The translations under genes were made by a program, and so were the position numbers. Positions 12,251 through 26,731 of a stretch of DNA of 64,000 nt are shown piece by piece. The DNA is from Trichinella spiralis. Taxonomy: Eukaryota > Nematoda > Enoplea > Trichinellida > Trichinellidae. Under the pieces are notes generated by a model that was not told the origin of the DNA, searched no databases, and saw nothing but the letters and a program-made list of their open reading frames with translations. The stretch's first letter is position 1, and every line of letters begins with the position of its first letter. Where the stretch lies: the NCBI GenBank assembly GCA_000181795.3, contig CM012953.1, positions 8,390,893 through 8,454,892 of the forward strand. The letters are read 5' to 3'.

Positions 12251-13205
12251 TTATTTTATTTATATATCTTCTACAGTCTCTGCTACAGTATTCTTCTTGG
12301 CATTCAAGGTCTAACTGGAGTATGAAATATTTAACAGAGTCATATCTAAAAACTGTATCAGAATGTAATCTACAAGAAATATTATACCACACTAACATAT
12401 TTTATTATGCAGTTTCTGACTGTAAGTATGCTATTCCCAAGTAGATATTCCTAGATAACTAGTTTGGGAACACCCACAAGCAGCAAGCATTAATTTTAAG
12501 TACCCAAAATTAAAGCATTAGCTTTAAATAATCCAAAGTCATTTAAAAGCAACAAATGACCAAAATATATTGGGATAAAAAATAGCATGATTGCATAAAA
12601 TTTAAGAAAAGCTGGTCAACACTAGCAGCGTAGAGGAGAAATTAACTGACAGACAAAAAGGCAAAAGAACAAACAGGCAAAAGCAAAAAAAGGCAAAAAA
12701 CACAAAAGAAGTTGACATGATTAAGAAATCTATCTGTCAACTAATTGTAAATCCGTCAGAGAGATTGCATCTGTCAAGCATTTGTTTATTCGCGTTTAAA
12801 ACCGGAAAACATCCTCAAAAAATAATGTTAATTTGCACATTCATTAAAAAAATAATAATTAAAAAATTTTTTTAAATAAATAAGTACATCGTTACAATTA
12901 ACAATTGTTTTGTAATATCTTACAGTTGTTTTAATGCTTGAGTTTTAATTATATTACAGTATAAATATTCCAGGTGTTAAACGAGCATTGTTATTTAAAA
13001 ATAGTTACTTTTTAATTTTTCATTGCAGTATTGTATTTTTCTGAATTTTTATTTATAGTATTAGATAAAATTTTTCAAGTATATTTTGTTAATTATTATT
13101 GTGTGTTGTGTTTATCGCGTGTGATTAAACAGGATGTTTGGCCCTTTAGATCTTTTCCTTTATGTTTTGATGTAAATTATGTGAAGTAAGATTTTATTTG
13201 TTTCA
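12251..13205. other. Intergenic upstream of the eL31 gene
   Basis: AT-rich sequence without a supported gene. The promoter and 5' untranslated part of the ribosomal protein gene should lie at the right end; a GATTAAACAG at about 13131 followed by a pyrimidine-rich stretch could belong to a 5' UTR. Confidence 0.5.
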
Positions 13206-13206
13206 G
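13197..13206 (+). promoter_or_regulatory. 3' splice acceptor 9 nt upstream of the eL31 start
   Basis: A strong pyrimidine-rich acceptor (TTTGTTTCAG) sits 9 nt before the ATG. It is either a 5' UTR intron acceptor or a spliced-leader trans-splice site; the very short leader favours trans-splicing. Confidence 0.45.
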
Positions 13207-13215
13207 CGTTTCGGA

Positions 13216-13873
13216 ATGGTGAAAAAACAGAAGGATAGCAGTGAGAAATCGAAAAAGTTAAGTCCAGTAACGCGTGAATACACCGTGCACATGCATAAAA
13301 GAATTCACGGAATGTAAGCATATTCTTTCGTTCGTTTTTGCTGGATGTTGTAGTGATTGTTTTTAGTGGATTTAAAAAGCGTGCACCTCGTGCAATTAAA
13401 GAAATAAGAAAATTTGCGCGACAACAAATGGGAACAGACGATGTTCGTATTGATACCCGACTAAATAAGCATATTTGGAGTCGTGGCATAAGGTTTATTG
13501 TTTTTACAATATGTTTATTGATAGGATAATATATTAATTTTATAAATGATTTGCGTGTTTATCATTTGTATATACTGTTATTGCATAATAATTTTTTGTT
13601 TGAAATATTACTGTTTGTAATGAGTAGTGTTTTTTAAATGATGTTGTTATTTGTATTTGCAGAAATGTGCCGTTTCGCATAAGAATTCGTTTAAGTCGCC
13701 GGGAAAATGAAGATGAAGAATCAACTACCAAAGCTTATACTTTAGTTACTCACGTTCCAGTTGAAAGTTTCAAAAGTAATCTTTTTTATTTTCGATTTTT
13801 CTGTTTCTGATTCTTTTTCTTTTGATTATATTTTTCAGGATTGCGAACAATTAATGTCCAAGCAGAAGATTGA
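13216..13873 (+). CDS. rpl-31: Large ribosomal subunit protein eL31
   Basis: A structural protein of the 60S subunit, acting in cytosolic translation. Four exons: 13216-13313, 13367-13492, 13663-13775 and 13839-13873; introns are 53, 170 and 63 nt and all phases match. The 123-aa product has the full eL31 signature: [15 protein letters not shown] at the start, [16 protein letters not shown] in the middle, [20 protein letters not shown], then [17 protein letters not shown] and a [19 protein letters not shown] end. Length is normal for the family (about 120-125 aa). A strong acceptor 9 nt before the ATG and AATAAA 41 nt after the stop frame a compact gene. Identification is secure. Confidence 0.97.
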
Positions 13874-13913
13874 AATTTTGTATGAAAGGGGTATTTGAAG
13901 TATAAGCGATGGA

Positions 13914-13919
13914 AATAAA
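13914..13919 (+). terminator. Polyadenylation signal of eL31
   Basis: AATAAA 41 nt downstream of the TGA. Confidence 0.75.
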
Positions 13920-14341
13920 ATTGAATTTAATTGTTTTTGCTTTGTTTATGTTTTTGTATTAATAATCTGATAATAATTTTCCAATATATATCGCAGTGTA
14001 AAATTGGCAGATTAATTATGTTTATTGAAGATGAAAACATTTAATATGGAGTTTTATTTGGTTGTAAGTAATATTATTAATTGAAAAGAAAATTAATAAA
14101 CTAGCTTTTATTTATTTATTTATTTAAAATATTAACAGTGAGCGTAGATGAGTTTTTAAAATGCAAAAATATAGTAGTCATTATTGAAGGCATTTTGAAA
14201 TGTTTTGCCTGCGCAGTGAGACTGACGGTCAAACTTTATGGCAATGGAAAGCTTTTTCTATGAAAAAGAAATGACCAGCGGCAATATTTCAAATGGACAT
14301 TTCAGTGGCAGCACTAGTTTCCAGACTAGAGGCACTGACTA

Positions 14342-17300
14342 CTAATGTTGTTTGTTGATCGTATACAGAACAATGGCAGCATTTAATACAAGTACTGTTC
14401 CTGTTGTAGCAGCTGCAGTTGCGTAAGTCCAAGCTGGCCAACAATATAAAATATTTGTATCATCATCTGCCGTACGACTTTGCCAGAGTGTATTAAATTC
14501 ATGATTTGGTGCTGAAAAACATAAAATCATGGCGAATTATATGAACATATATAGAATGTTAAATATGATGTCGCTTGCCTGATTTAGCTTCGCTTGATTC
14601 CAAAACATCAAGAACCAGCAATGGAGTACTGGCTATATCCAGTGTGGTTTCCTTTTTTGTTGGGAGTTCCTGACGAAGAGATCTAGCGAGTCGATTGACT
14701 GCTGAGCACTTCGGTGGCTGAAATGCTATCATATTCAGTAACAGATTGGACAGTATTATTAAAATTACGATATGTTCTTCACAGTCAGATTCGCCCCTGA
14801 TGCATACGGATACTTGACATTCATACTGTACAGATTCTGTGTCCGGCAGTGATACAACAGATGACTCAGCACTTACTAGCATTCTGTCTTTGTCATAAGA
14901 GATATTTTTCAAAAATGAATCTTTTGTTGGACAGCTATAATTATGATTACATTAAATATTATGCAGTACATATATTTTTTGGAAATAAGTTTCGAATTAC
15001 CCATCAGCGTCGATCATGAGCACTTTTTTGTTTTCTGAACCTTTGAGATAACAAGAATGCACCCGCATCGCATATGCACTTTTACCGTCAACTTCAGCTT
15101 AAGAAGTTTAGAGTTGATTTTAAAATATTTTAAATTTATAATAATGTACATACAAGATTCACATTCCCATCTGTGCACAATACGGCTGCCTAGTCGAGCC
15201 CATCGCAGAAGTGGTCCATTGACTGTGTCTCGACGAATTGTGTACATACAGTCAGGCTTTTCTTTTACTTCTTTTTCCAAAGTACCAGCTGTTGTCAACG
15301 GTCTAAATATAATTTGCTCAAATGTTGGTCACCAATATGTTTGCAATGTTGATTTCAAAGTAGATAAAGCTATTTAATTTGTTAATAGTTTCACATTTAC
15401 AAGACCTCGACAGAGAGAAAGCATTATTACATTTTTGTTATTTCTCATGTAAAATTTTTTGTAATAAAAGAAAAGCAAGTAGAATTAATTTTCTTCTCAT
15501 ATGTCATATAATAACTGTTAAGTAAAAAAACATTGCTTACTCAACTTCTAATTGTTGATCTAGCGTAAGATCTTTGGTGCACAAGTGACACTGCAATCTC
15601 CACGCATGATCGCCAATTTGGAATAGTACAGGATGTTTCATCATGATTAACGTTACTGCGAAAAACACGCCTTCGGGGTTTGTCTTAAAATTTTAAATAA
15701 AAATAAATAAATTAATTTATTTATTCATGAAGAAGAAGATTAAAAATAAATAAAAAAATATACAAACCGATCTCTTGGTGACAGCCCCGCATGTTTTCAA
15801 ATCCACGGCGAGGTCGATACTCTTGGCTGAATAGTCTTTGTAATCCCAGGAACAGTCCGGGTTGCTTTGTTCACCTTTGACAAAGATTCTTCCTGTAAAC
15901 GGGTTGCCATTTTTGATTTGAATTTTCATCTGTCCATTTTCGCATGTTGTGGACAAATCAACATCCTTCACACTCTGACGTTCTCGGATAGTCGTCTGAT
16001 CAACAGAACTTGTATTCATTTTTGGATTTCCCGTTTCAGCCCCACCCTCACCGGTTGTAATTGATGCTACAAGAATAAGATATTATATTTTTTGAATAAG
16101 ACAATAGATACCATCTTTTCAAAATCAAAAGAAAACCAAATCACCGTCTGAACACCTTTCGACTACGGTTTTTTGGATCAAATGGTGCAAATTTCTAGCA
16201 GCTTCATCAGAGCTGTTGGTTTCCCGAAAACGCAGAATGCGGTCCCGTCGACCACCGGTCACTTGCAAAAGTTGTTCTTTGCTAATGAATTTTCCAATAG
16301 CAACAATAATTGGCTCGATGTTTCTAGCTCTGGCAACCATCGACGGCTGTGAAACGTCATCTTGTGACAAGCCATCTGATAAAATGGCCAAAACGTTGGC
16401 TACGTTAGGTCTTTCTCCCTGAAAGAATTGCACGCTCAATATTCAATTCATTTATTCAGTATTTAATTATTCAATTTACGAAAAAAGTTTTAGTGCTGTA
16501 TTTTTTTACATTTGTCAAAATTTTTGTAGAAATAGATCAACGGCTTTCAATTTGCAAAAATTACAGAATAATTCTTTTAGTAATTTTTTCTGTGGCAATT
16601 TGAAATAATAACAGAACATGCTTTAACAAGCATATGTGCACAATTTTCAATTCCTAATAGAATTTTATAAAAAGCGACTTTCATTAAATTTGTCATTGCT
16701 TTTGGAACATGTTGCTATAATGACTGCAGTACTGTTTTTTGAATGGAAAGTCAAATTACAACTGACCCACTACTAACATAGTTTTTTATAATTGCTTAGA
16801 TCGATAAATCTTTTTTAAATTTTTTTCAGAAAGCTATTATATCAATATAATAACAAATTTAATTGAATTTGTAGGAATGCTATTCAATCAAACTCAACTT
16901 TTTGTAACATAAAAGAATAAAACTATAATACATATTATGTTCATTTTGCTATTATTCATTGTAATATTTTGCTTGACAAGTAAAATGATCGATCAAACTC
17001 ATCTTTTTAAATAGATAGTAAATGCATTTGCAAATTTGAATACTTCAAAATTATCAATTTTATACCTTTGAAGGAATGAATTCTTTATCAGCAACGTGTT
17101 GAATAGCTTGACCAAGATGTGTAACACCCGTTATGTGTTTGAGATTTCCAATGCGGTCGATGAGGCTTGTTCTGTTCGAATAATGGGCCAAATCAAACTC
17201 AGCTTTGGGATGACCAGTGAACTGGACAATGCCCACACGAGTATCGTCTGGACCGATGTTTAACAAACCAACCGTAGAACCGATCAGATGCGTCAATTTG

Positions 17301-18577
17301 GTAAAGTTGCGTCGCTCCACACTAGTAGAACTGTCAATCAAAAAAATCAAATCCGTCTTGTCTTCTGGGCATAATACACCTAAAATATAGTAATAATTGA
17401 AGTCATTTGAAAAAAACATTATTTAAAACATTGATTTAAATATAAATTATATAAAAAGATCATGAATATATTTTGAAAGTATTTGTATGAATACGGACAA
17501 TGCTTGAAAGATTTTATTTTCATTTTATTAATTCATAAGTCTACGATGTAAAATGTTCATAAAAGTTCATCAAAATAAGTGAAAATATTACGTTAAGTTA
17601 AAAATACTTTTTGTAATCATTTTATGAAAAAATATCGTAAAAATAAATGAATTCAAAATGTAGAAATAAAATTTAAATTTGCTCATAATTTTTATGAAAA
17701 TTAACTACTTATGAAATATTGGTTTATCAAAAGTTGCTAACGGAAAGTCACATGTCAGAATCAAGACTGTAAAAACTGACAATAGAATATTTCCTATGCA
17801 AAGTGTAAATAGATTGGTCGAATATTTAGCGGAAGTTATCTTCATTATTACGGTAATCATGATTGAAAAAGTTTTTGCTGAAAAGCCCTTTAAAGTCATT
17901 ACAAAGGTTCAAAATGCACAGCTTTACAAAAAAAACAATCTATCTGGCATTTCAAAGTTTATCTGACCTTGCACTAAAAAAATCAAGTTTTGCAGGTGGT
18001 CAAAAGAGCAGTTACCCTTGGAAGTGTATTGTTTTTTGCAAAGAATTTTTCAGTTGCAACGGTTTCAAAGCAGTATGAATCATAGAAATATCATAAAAAC
18101 AATTTTGAAGTCTCTTGCGTTGAACGAATTTATTTTAAAAATTATATACAAATTTATCTTATAAACTGAAATGCAAAAAGTAATACTGTAGTCGTTCAAT
18201 TACCTCATGTACGAAAGGCATGCGCTTTCATATTGCGAGTGTCTGACATATGAAAAGTTATACGAGCGTTTTAAATCGCAGCTGATTCTTTAATTTTGAA
18301 GTAAATTGAAAGTATTCATTTGAGCAACGTGATTGTTTATTTTTATATTAAATTTAATATTATAAAACCTTCTAAAATGCATAATATGATGCAAAAGCAC
18401 TTACCGTTTTGCGCAGCATTTGCAAATTTGAGTAGCTGAAAATGATTTCCAATAGTAGTTTAAAAAATTGCGAAATATTCAGATTGAAGAATATTTTACC
18501 TCAGTAAAAAGCAGTAAAACAATGACTAGAGTTTGAATGAAAGCGCTGGATTTTACTCTGTCGACGATGATTAGCAT
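14342..18577 (-). CDS. cut-6: CUT-6-like cuticlin: vWA domain + ZP domain + membrane anchor
   Basis: An extracellular matrix protein of the nematode cuticle; in C. elegans CUT-6 is the vWA+ZP cuticlin. Eleven exons (minus): 18577-18500, 18435-18405, 17379-17066, 16418-16145, 16066-15768, 15683-15541, 15302-15154, 15097-15001, 14934-14769, 14717-14579, 14511-14342. All phases agree and give 619 aa. Residues 1-26 form a signal peptide (FIQTLVIVLLLF). The vWA domain spans about 45-230, with MIDAS DSSTS at 52-56. The ZP domain runs from Cys274 (GNPFTGRIFVKG, then PEGVFFAVTLIMM, HRWEC, AMRVHSC, DADGCPT, YECQVSVCI) to PPKC at 518-521. A furin-like RLAR follows at 526-529, and a membrane segment lies near 592-614. 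Intron 10 uses a GC-AG pair; intron 9 is 51 nt and stop-free. ZP proteins are cleaved after the ZP domain and polymerise, and this layout fits that. High confidence in domains; orthology to cut-6 is inferred from architecture. Confidence 0.9.
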
Positions 18578-21500
18578 ATTTCACTTCGCACCGGTGAACG
18601 ACCAATTATGAAGAAGTGACAATAAGCATTCGATGTTGTCGCCTGAACAGAAGGGAAATTTTTCACACAAATGACAAATACATTTTCAAGAGTTTCAGTT
18701 TAAGAGAGAGAGAAAGACAATTCCAGTTAGCCGCAATTAAAATAGCTCAATCGTGCAAATGCAATCATGATGGTGCAAAAGAAAAGAGTGCAAGGATTTT
18801 TTTGCAAAACGTCCGAACGGCACTTGTCAAAGAATCCAAGCCGGCTTTAAGGCAAGTAATTTTGAAAATTTTTCCAATCGTTTCACATTTTCTCGTTTAA
18901 TGACCAAATAAACAAGAAAAACGGACAACAAAGCAAGTAAATAAAGCAGAAAGCCAACAAGCTCATTTGGGTGAAAAATGGTGGATGATTTTTAAGAGTA
19001 AAATTTGTAAAACAAAAGTGAAATTGAAAGAAGACGGGAAGAGTGTGAGAAGATTAAAATAGATTGCTCAAAAATTTGTTTCACTTCAAATATAAGAAGA
19101 TGCCACTTCGACTGTCACCCTGTGTGCCAGAAGGAATGAATTGCTCACGTTTCATTGACTGATCGACGGTTCAGTTATGATTCAGAGCAGTGCAAAGAAA
19201 AATCACCATAGAACAAATAAAGCAGGTCGCTGATGTAAAATACCCAGGGTCAACTTGTTCTCCAGTAAAGGCAACCGATTAACTGGTCTCCTCTTCCTCT
19301 AGGCATCGAAGCTCACCAGCGGTATAATATTAAATTTTCAAAATTTTGGCAAAAGCATCAATTTAGCGGAAATTTCAAATAAACGCAAAAATATGCTATT
19401 CAGCAATGGTTGCTTTGGAAAGAAATGACGTCTCGTCAACGTGATTGACCAACTTTTCATCATGTAGCTTTTGTATTTTTAGTTTGCTCATTTTGACATT
19501 CCAGATCTTAGCAGTGTCCTTGGAAAGCGAAAAATGCAATTTCAAACTTATGTTTTACAAGAACAATGCTCTTTATAACACGTGACGATCATTTAAAACT
19601 TTTGCCAGCCAACAAAAACGTGCAACGTTTATTTCAATTTGTATACTTACAAATTGCCATTTTCAATTAATCTTATTTATCATCAAATTTTTCGAAACTT
19701 TAATTACAACGCAAAATTATCTGCAAATATTTACACGACTTTATTATGCTTCAAGGCTGTGAAGAACTGCTTTATAAATGCGCATCTGAACTGGCCACTG
19801 TAAAAAACACAAGTGAACATTTAATGGCCATGTTGTAATAATGGACTGATGTTTTACTGATGTAGTTAAAGTTGAGGCAATAAACTTTTATGAATTTTTG
19901 ACACTTTTTTACTTATTGGCCAAAATAACTTTTGAAACATTTTAATTCATGTTTTCCATTTTTTGTACACTACAATGTTTAACTACTGCCTACTGTAATG
20001 AAACAGTATGTATGCATGATATATTATTTTAAAAGTCATGTCCCCTTAATATTTTTATATTTATTGTAAATAAAGTCAAAATGCAATATACATAACTACA
20101 TATACTAGAATGGCTTTATGGTAACTAGATATCACATTATCTTTATTATTAATATTAATCATTTGATCAATCAGATAGACTGATAAGATTTCAATGTATA
20201 AAATGTACAAATACAAGTACTGCTGCATACATATTCTACAAATTATACACATTAAATGAAATTCTTGAAGTTATTTCAATTTATATGGCAATTTTTATTA
20301 GTTGCTTTGTGTATTAACACTCTTGACCAATCAAATCTTAAAAAATAATTGGTTTGTTGCTAAATGAATAATTTTTAATATGAACCATGATCTTCTTAAT
20401 AACTAATTACTCGATGAATCTTCTTTATTTATCCAAAATAGCTAATAAAGTATAAATTGTATTGAAAAACATTCAACTTACAATTTAACGATTTATTTAC
20501 AATTTTTATTTACAAAAAAATGATTTTTGTAATGTATTTTTGTTTAATTCGTTGTTATTGTTAATAATTTCACTTCTTTGCTGATGTTCTTTGTAAAAGG
20601 TGTTCAAAAAAATAATTATTGCTGCTTTTGTGCCAATTTATTATAAATTTTGTTGAATAATTTCAAACAAATTTTCTTAAAAATTCAAATCATAAGTATA
20701 GGTAGATTTTTTTTATTTCCTAGCAAGCTGTGCGTCAGAGATATCAAGTTCTTTATCATTACATCCATTGCAAGTGTATTAGAAACATTAAATGTTAGGT
20801 TTATTTCCTAAGTTTTACATTCTGTATAACGAATTGAATATTATTATAAAAATATGTTGAATATCTGTTTATTCAAAAACAGAAATTTGGTTGAATTTAA
20901 AATGCCTTCATTACAAATTTTAAAAACAACGCATGAAATAAATCACTGATAAGTTTATTTAGTAAAAATAAAAATATGAATCTGACAATATTATGATTGG
21001 TAAACCTTATTCTTCTACGTTTTGCCAAACACATGACTGAGCTAGCTTCATTCTTTGTTGGAATGATCGCCTTGGGTAAGAAATAGCCAGAGAATGTTGA
21101 ATGCTTCATCTAAACTCTCATCAACGCTGTCACAACTATGCAGCAAGAGTTAATAATTTCTTCACTTCCTCATTTTTGACAACTCGATAGCAATTTGCAG
21201 CTGTCATCTTGGCAAAAGAAAGCATCTTGGAGAACGGCGTAAAAGGTATGGGAAAATTTATTGTCACTTTACTTTACTATTGATCCCCACTTTTTAAGTA
21301 TAATTAATCACCAAATCATAAACAATTCCAGACAAGTGACTTTACAGTAATATTCCAATATTTCAACGCCATATGTATGCAATATTATGCTACCGTTTTT
21401 TGCAAAAGGATCAGAAGGTTTAATTAATATAAAACTATGCTGATTTGATATTGTGTTCACCAAAATTATGCTAAGCATGTTTATTACTTTATTTATTAAT

Positions 21501-24500
21501 CTTTGTTTGGAATAATTCAATTTAAAAAGTGTGCAAAAGTATGACAATTGTAATTTTCATTTTAAGTTTGAAACAGTTCTGCAATTATTAATTTGTCAAT
21601 CATATTACTTTTGATATTAATATCAACAGCTGTAATAACTTTTCTAAAATTAATGCTGATATATACAAATTAATAGAAAAAATTGAATTTTTATTCATTG
21701 CACTGCTTAAGGAGTACGAATGAATAAATTATGTGGAGCAGAGTTTTAATGAAAACTTCTCACGCATTTAATGACGCTTTCGTATCTTTTGTTGATTGAT
21801 AAATTCAAAAAAGTCTACTTCGCTTTCAATTTATTCAACTACATTTGATGTTTCAAGTGTTGAAAAAAAATTTTCAATTTTTTGCTGATCACCTGACATA
21901 TGAAGACTTGATTTACTATACTACTGCTAAAAGCTAAAGTTTTCAAATCAATAAACGAATGAAATAAACCTTTTGTTTTCTCAGATTTATAATATTCATG
22001 TGCAATAATGATGCGATGTATAATTCTGTGCATTACGATTTTAGTACGATGAATTTTGTTGTTGCTAAATAAGATCGAAACAAAAAATGAATATTTTATA
22101 ATGCGCAAAAATTATTCTCTATAATCATCAAAAACACAATAAACTTCAGGTTTTACTTTTTCATTTTCAAATTGCCATTCAGTCAATCAAGTATTACAAT
22201 TATAAAGTGAACTGTCCAGCAAATTAGATTGTTTTCATATTTTAGCAAAAAATCGTGGCTGTGGCCAGTTGCCATTGGCTGTCTACAATAGCATGCTGCA
22301 TTGTTGAAAAAGAAGCCAAATCCAAAGTGCAAATGCTCTTTGACATAGTGGTTGCGTTCAAGCAAATTGAATAATGACCAGCTAATTAATCATCAGCAAT
22401 AGCCCCTACTTGCCATGATGGATTAATTAATTAATCAAGGATTCTAAACTTATGTAAATGAACAAAATTTGCCTATTTTTTATAAATGGAAATGTTTCAA
22501 TTTTTGCTTTACCACAAACTTGCTGAAAAAAAGAAATTGCACCGTATGTGAACTGCATTTTTCAAAAATTTTGGTAAGTTTTTTTGAAGCTTGAAATGCA
22601 AGCTCAAGCACTGCATAAATGCTTGAGAATTCAGCATGTTCAGTGATTTAGCAGTTTTCAAGCACGGATATAAATTTGAAAAACAAACTGTGTCTAAATT
22701 TAGAGTAAATATGATACAATGATCAATCAAACAAAAATATTTCATCAAAGCATACCGCATCATGTGGCAATGGTACTTCTTCAGAATGTACATATCATAC
22801 AAAATATGCATCTTACTGTATAAATATTGACGGATGTCTTTGTTTCTAAGGTTTTTTTGTTCTTTTAAAGCCACGTCCTGTTTGAAAAGAATTTAATTTA
22901 TTTAAAATCAGTGACGAGTCGATGGCAAATAAATCTCAACTGATCAAAATCTACCTATTCCTAGTTGTATGTTAGACGATCTGACAGGAAGCTAATGTAT
23001 GTTTTTTATTACTCTCTGGTAAGTTTTAAAGTTATCGTTTCTTAAACTTAAATAAAAGGCATTGTTTTTTTGAATATAGGGTCATAAAATTTTTTTGAAT
23101 ATTACTTTTACTGTTTTCATTAAGTATACTGTTTAAATTTAACAAAATTATCCTCACGTTAATTTTTTGCACTAATAATTAATGTTTACAATATCGTGAA
23201 CTATTTTTTTAACTTTAAAAATATTAAATTGCAATTACTACGGAAAATTGTTAATTCCTTTAAATCATTTCATGTACTATTTCAAAATTAAAAATTCTCA
23301 CTGTGCTTTTTCTGTAAAAGCTTTGTCATAGTTGTTAGTATAAATATATAATTGGTGATTAAAATGGACAAATTTCTGTTTTCCTTATTAGTTAGTTATA
23401 TTAAATGTTATCATTTATTTCATTCAGTAATTTCAGTAAAAATTTTTAGCTATATTTTAATTTTTGAGGAAGCGATCTTAACTGTTTTGAAAAATTTCCT
23501 TAATGCATTGTATTTATGAAATAATATCTGGAAAAATTATTTAACTACGCTAATGCTTGCAGTTGTTGATCAAATTATAAAATTTATATTACTGTACATC
23601 TAAGGAAAAGAGTAAACATTTTTAAGGCTAATTATTTAAATCTTATAATATTTTGATTTTTGAGAATAATACATTAAACTTATTATTAATTTTTTTACAA
23701 TAATTTAATTACAAGTATTAATTTTTCATTAATTAAAATAAAGAAATATGAATTATGCTTCTACATTTGTGTGGCTTTCTTTTGATCTGTTACTACTTTT
23801 TCAATGCAATTCAGTTTTCATTATTCTCAGATTGTATTTAGAACATATTCACATATTTAAATCATATCTACCATAAATATTGAAAGCAGAAAGCAATGAG
23901 ATAATTTTTTAATTTCGAAAAAGCTACTCAAATTTAAATGCTTAAGTATTTGATGTATTTAATGTATTGGCTTTTAAAATAACACTTTTTGATTATTGTT
24001 AATCACAATACATATTAATATAAAAAAGGATATTTGGTTTCACTGTTTATTTATTTAGTTTTTTTCTGTTCAGCATTCCTCAGTTGTTTATATTTAAGCA
24101 AATTTAAGCTTGAAATTTAAAATCTACATAAATACTATTGAATGTTTTTCAGATTTCATCATTGCAGAATAAATACATTATTGATTTATAAAACTTAAAA
24201 TTACTGTCGTACATCATTACTGGGCTTTATTTTTTGAACGTTAAGAAAACTCAATTATGTTTGAAAATTGTTGCATCAGATATTGCATTTCTTCTAATTG
24301 AGATGAAATAGTTTATTTTTAAGATAAATGAATTTCATGCTGAACATGCAAATTACTTCACAGTTCACACTATTTGATTATGCAAGCTGTAGATCTTCAT
24401 CATTGGTAGATTCAGCATTCTCTGAGCAATGCGTGTTGAGAAAATATAGATTTTTACTTTTGACAAGTTGGAACTGAATGTAATTTATTTTGTAATTTAT

Positions 24501-26731
24501 TTTTAATAATTAATAAATTTTGTGTATCATGTATCATGAAGGCAGCTTTGGTTTTATAAATGGATGCATTTATCAAATTATTTTTAATTTTGTTCTTAAA
24601 AATTCTAAATAATAAAGTGCATCAAGAAAATTAGCAGCTGGTAAAAATCATTTTTAAAGATTTTTCAAACTCATCTAGCTTGCAGCTGATTGCTTATTTT
24701 AAAAATATGCAAATTTGTTTAATATTTAAAATTTTTTGACTAAAATTATCAGTATTTTACAATATGTGGTAATTTAAGAAATATTAAATTATAAATAAGT
24801 TTTTAATGTTTCAAAGTTGTGCTTTGAAATCATTGTTGTTATTATTATTTACTTTTGATATTGTAATAATACATATATTATTGCTATTTTATTAATATTA
24901 CTGTAAAGCATCACTATTCATTGTTAAATGGTTTGTTTAAAATTGAAACAGGGCACATGATGATATGAAGTATTAATGGTTGACATAATTTTTGTTTAAA
25001 ATTGACTGGACAAGCTTTATTTTTCTGTTTAAATATTATTAGATGTACTTGATAAATAATACAGTTGTTTTTATAAAAATAAAAGTTACAGCTTTAATTA
25101 TAGAAGATATATGCAAGTTATTTTAAAATTTATTGTCAAATATTATATATATTTTTTAAAATAATATTTGAACATTACAAAATAATAAAGGAAACAACTG
25201 CAAAAAAATGAAGCAGTTTCCTATTTAAACTTGAAAGATGAAAAGTGTTTTTTGCAATTTAAGATACTTAAGATCCACTATATTCAAATATGAACATATT
25301 ACAAATTTTGCCTTATTAGAAATCTTTGAAATATCAATGTAGTATTATATATTCATGAACGATTCCAGCTGCTGAAATAAGATATTTTGTGATGACTGAA
25401 TTATTACTTAATTATTAGAGTTCTATTTAGCAAAATATACACTTACGTGGGAATTACATTTTTGATGCAGTTATCCATCATGCAGTTACTGTGTGCACTG
25501 ATAAGACATTTAATTAAAAAAAGAAGAAAATGAAAGAAACATCTTAATGATTACTGTTTTATAATTTATTTTGAAAAAAAATGTTTTTAATTAAAAAGTA
25601 TAATTATGAACAGCTGAGTGAATGAAAATGAAAAATTTTTTATCAGTTCTATGATAACATTAATGAAGTTCATCACACAAGAACCATCCATAAATAATGT
25701 TTTGCATTATTAAGTTTTTATTTTTGTCATATAATATTGAATTATTTTAATCAGCAATGCAAAGAAAAAATTATTTCTTCTGCCTGACTGTGAAGATTTA
25801 GCTGGAAACTTTACTGAAATGTTATATGTGAAAGTTATGCTAATTTTGAAGATTCACGTGAAATATTGATTAATTTAATAATTATGTGTTGTATTATGAA
25901 GTTTCAACTAATTTTATCAAGCTTCTTTTTCCAAAACATCAATATAGGTTCTTTTCTATTCGAAGAATTAAATTTCATCTTTAAATATTACTCTATATTA
26001 GAAATTGTATAATTTTTGTTATTTGTTTTATTGGCTTAAATCACACATTCGATCTTAAATTGTTCAAAACAAAAAATAAAATTGCGCAGTTTCACCAAAA
26101 TTTATTTTCATATAAAATTTCTGTTGTCATTTGAAATAAAAAATTCAGTTAGAAAAAGAATCATGCATTGGAATGGAAAATAAGTTTAAAAATTATGCAT
26201 AATAATTTTAAATTTATATAAATTTTTTATCACAGTAATAAATTGCAAATAAAATGTTTGGTCTTAAATTTTGCTTCTTTTTATTTTTTTATTAAAAATG
26301 TTCAGAAGTGATGCGTTTTACTTTTGATTGATTATTATATAACCGATGAAAATAGGTCTTTTTATAATTTCTATCAACATTAAATTATTCTATACATAAA
26401 TATTATCTAATAGAGAGGGATATCACAAGTATTGAATGAAGCTCATCATTATTTCAAAAATCTGAAACCAACTTGGAAAATTCTGTAAATTTATTTCAAA
26501 TGAGAAACGTGATTTTTCAAATTATTCAATTTGACAAATTGCGGTATATTTTTAAAAATCAATACAATTCTAGAAAAATTGTGTTTCTTTTCATTTTCAT
26601 CTTCAACATCATCTTCATATTCTTATTAACAGAATCTGTTTATAAAAAGTGAAAATAAAATCAGCATCTGACTTGTCATTGGAAAGTGCCTTTATAGTAG
26701 GTGATAAATAAACTGAATGTTTATTCCTTAG
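18578..26731. other. Gene desert, first part
   Basis: Very AT-rich sequence without a supported gene. The left end (18.6-18.9 kb) should carry the cuticlin promoter. A frame at 18616-18900 has no recognisable domain or splice context and I do not call it. Around 19.08-19.32 kb composition rises and a short Kunitz-like word (RFSYDSEQCKE) appears with stops around it. The rest holds only short random frames. Confidence 0.55.

Noticed and set aside
18616-18900. 94-codon plus-strand frame upstream of the cuticlin
   Set aside because: No domain, no splice context, purine repeat inside, and it lies in the expected promoter of the minus-strand gene.
19080-19330. Possible Kunitz-domain relic (RFSYDSEQCKE)
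   Set aside because: One short word only, stops on both sides, and the other cysteines of the fold are not in place.
22183-22874. Two minus-strand frames of 60 and 121 codons in the desert
   Set aside because: Low-complexity, AT-driven composition without domains or splice signals.
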